Source of the DNA: Pyropia yezoensis
Taxonomy: Eukaryota > Rhodophyta > Bangiophyceae > Bangiales > Bangiaceae
Reading direction: 5' to 3'
NCBI GenBank assembly: GCA_009829735.1
Contig: CM020618.1
Span: 19,081,346 to 19,145,345, forward strand
DNA length: 64,000 bases
Shown one piece after another: positions 62,445 to 64,000 of the stretch (within the stretch, counting starts at the first letter, position 1; every line of letters begins with the position of its first letter). A model generated the notes under the pieces. The model was not told the origin of the DNA. It was given only the letters and a program-made list of their open reading frames with translations, and made no database searches. The position numbers and the translations under genes were made by a program.

Positions 62445-63216
62445 ATGGGCTGGCCCCACCGTTCCCGCACGGCCGCCCCCCCCGCCCCCCCTCGCACCCC
62501 ACCCCCCCCACCCGCCCCGCCCACCCCACCCACCGCCCGACGGGCGTCCCCCCCCCCGCCGCGTCTACCCGGGCGCCCCTCCGCCAGTCGGCCGCCGCCG
62601 CCCGCGCCGCGGCGCGGACCGCCGCGCGGGGCCGCTCGCGGCTGGCCGCCGAGGAGGCCACCCTCCTCGCCACCGCCCGGCGGGCGGCGGCGGCGGGGCA
62701 GCCCGCCGCCGCCCGCGCCGCCGCCGCGGCGGTCGCCCGCAACCGCGCGGCGGCGGGGCGGCTGGACGCGGCCGCCGCCGCGGCGGGGGCGGTCGACGGT
62801 GATGCGCGGGCGGCGGCGGCGGCGGGGGTGGCGGCGGGGGGGGTGGCGGCCGCCGCCGCCGCCGCCGCCGCGGCGGTGACGGCCGCGGGGGGGGGGGGGG
62901 CGCCGCCGTGCGCGCGTCGGCAGCGGCGTACGGGCGGGAGGCGGGGCGGCTGGCGGCGGCGCGGGAGGCGCTGGGGGAGGGGCTGGACGACGCGCTGGAG
63001 GGGGGGGGGGAGGCGGCCGACGCGGCGGCAGACGAGGTGCTGGGGGGGGTGCTGGACGAGCTGGGCCTCGAGGCGGGCGGCCGCCTCGGCGCCGTCGCCG
63101 TGCCCGCCACGCGCGTCGGCTCCCCTGCCGCTGCAGGTGTCCCTGACGACGGGCGGGTGGGCCCCGGGGGGGTGGACGCGGAGGAGGCGCTCATCCGGCA
63201 GCTGGCGGGGCTGTAA
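62445..63216 (+). CDS. VPS2: ESCRT-III subunit CHMP2/VPS2-like, alanine-rich
   Basis: Starting from CACCATGGGCTGG (62445), and after a frame slip in a C run near 62540, the frame gives APLRQSAAAARAAARTAARG, RSRLAAEEATLLATARRAAA and AGQPAAARAAAAAVARNRAA. A second slip occurs in a G run at about 62888-62899, followed by ASAAAYGREAGRLAAAREAL, GLDDALEGGGEAADAAADEV and LGGVLDELGLEAG, ending EEALIRQLAGL. This follows CHMP2/VPS2 block by block: LRxNxRxLxRAxRELxRER, AKxGQ, the acidic DALDDA helix, V(S/N)QVLDELGL and a C-terminal MIT-interacting motif (DxxLxxRLxxL). VPS2 caps ESCRT-III polymers at endosomes and in abscission and recruits VPS4. Most of the basic and polar helix positions are replaced by Ala. 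Frame slips are at homopolymers, so they may be sequence errors. Confidence 0.75.
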
Positions 63217-64000
63217 TGGGGGGGGGGGGGGGGGGACGGCCGCCGCCGCCGCCGCTGCCGCCGCCGCTGCCGCCGCCGCCCGGCGCCGCCGGTTCCGCCA
63301 GGTGCTGCCCGGTGCCGCCGGTGCCAGCCACGCACGGCCGCCGCGGCCACGACGGTCGTCCCTCGCCACCGCCGTCGGTGCTGGCCCGCCGCCTCTCCCC
63401 TGGCCCCACCGCTGCCGCCGTGGGGAACGCAACGTTTCTAGGGTGGTCGACTGACGTCGACGGCGGCGGGAACGGCGGCGGCGGCGGCGGCGGTGGCGGT
63501 GGTGGTGACGGTGGGCGGTAGCGGTAGGGGCGGTAGGCAGCCGGCACGGTGGGACGGCGCGCCGTGTCGGTCGAGGCGGCCGCCGCCCAGTCGCCCGCCC
63601 GTCGGCGGCGGCAGCGCGTGCCCCACCGCCTTCCGGGCGCCTGCGGCGATGGGCTGCCGATGGCGTGGGGCGGGATACATACGAGAGAGAGATAGATAGA
63701 CCGGGGTGTGAGGGGGGGGGGGGAGGAGGGGGAAGGGGGGGGCGCACGTCCTCTGTCGGCCGAGGCGGGCGGCTCCGCGCTCCTCCGTGGCGTCGCTGCC
63801 GCAGCCGCTGCCGCTGGGGGGGCGTCTGGTGAGGCGGCGGGGGTGGAGGGCCACAGACCGACAAGAAACACACTGTGTCATACCGGAGGGGGGCAGTGCC
63901 CCTCCGCCCCTCCCCCCCTCCACGACCCCGGCGCACCGTGCCACGCGGCGCCGCGGCCGCCGTGCCCCGCTGCAGCAGCGGCGGACCAAGCGCTGCCCCC
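63217..64000. other. Intergenic region at the right edge
   Basis: A G run directly follows the CHMP2 stop. (GCC/GGC)n and GGT repeats follow, and a GAGAGAGAGATAGATAGA microsatellite lies at about 63682-63699. No gene. Confidence 0.5.

Overview
This is nuclear DNA of a very GC-rich eukaryote. The best guess is a bangiophyte red alga of the Porphyra/Pyropia kind. The reasons are strong GC bias outside the mobile islands, alanine/glycine/proline-bloated proteins, mostly uninterrupted genes with an occasional GT-AG intron, plant/algal-type SHAQKYF-like MYB and possible plastid-assembly genes, and a chromodomain-bearing Ty3/Gypsy retrotransposon. The taxon is inference; eukaryotic origin is secure (ELP1, PMS2-type MutL, ESCRT-III, chromodomain).

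Layout. About 1.8-2.8 kb (+): MYB-like factor. 5.9-12.5 kb (-): Elongator subunit ELP1, readable in five pieces whose frame changes sit at long C/G runs. 15.4-17.0 kb (+): secreted FG-GAP/ASPIC protein. 17.6-18.9 kb (+): ankyrin-repeat gene with one visible intron. 19.2-20.5 kb (-): VPS28-like N-terminal fragment and a tentative CCB2/CCB4-like fragment. 21.06-21.45 kb: a long hairpin. 21.8-25.6 kb: two divergently transcribed small secreted paralogues. 26.0-27.7 kb (-): a second FG-GAP/ASPIC paralogue.

From about 29.2 to 35.3 kb is an AT-richer mobile island: TIR fragments, an intact pogo/Tigger-type DDE transposase, a six-copy CACGTG array and an unidentified, apparently spliced Cys-rich gene. 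35.6-36.3 kb is a 348-bp tandem duplication. 37.7-39.0 kb (-) is a decayed DNA2 nuclease domain. From 40.2 to 50.6 kb a DDE_3/IS630-like transposase pseudogene is split by a 9.4-kb Ty3/Gypsy chromovirus with nearly identical LTRs. Besides gag and a damaged pol, this element carries a long antisense reading frame between pol and the 3' LTR. 52.3-53.8 kb holds MITEs and a tRNA-like sequence.

The right end returns to housekeeping genes: a conserved uncharacterised protein (54.1-55.1 kb), a NADAR-domain protein (55.6-56.5 kb, -), PMS2-type mismatch-repair protein (57.5-60.8 kb) and a CHMP2/VPS2 ESCRT-III protein (62.4-63.2 kb). There is no operon logic; genes are independently spaced on both strands with 0.4-3 kb of GC-rich, homopolymer-laden intergenic DNA. 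Shared themes are gene duplication (two paralogue pairs), nested mobile elements, and homopolymer tracts that break reading frames. Low-complexity ORFs on the opposite strand of GC-rich genes are shadows and are not listed.
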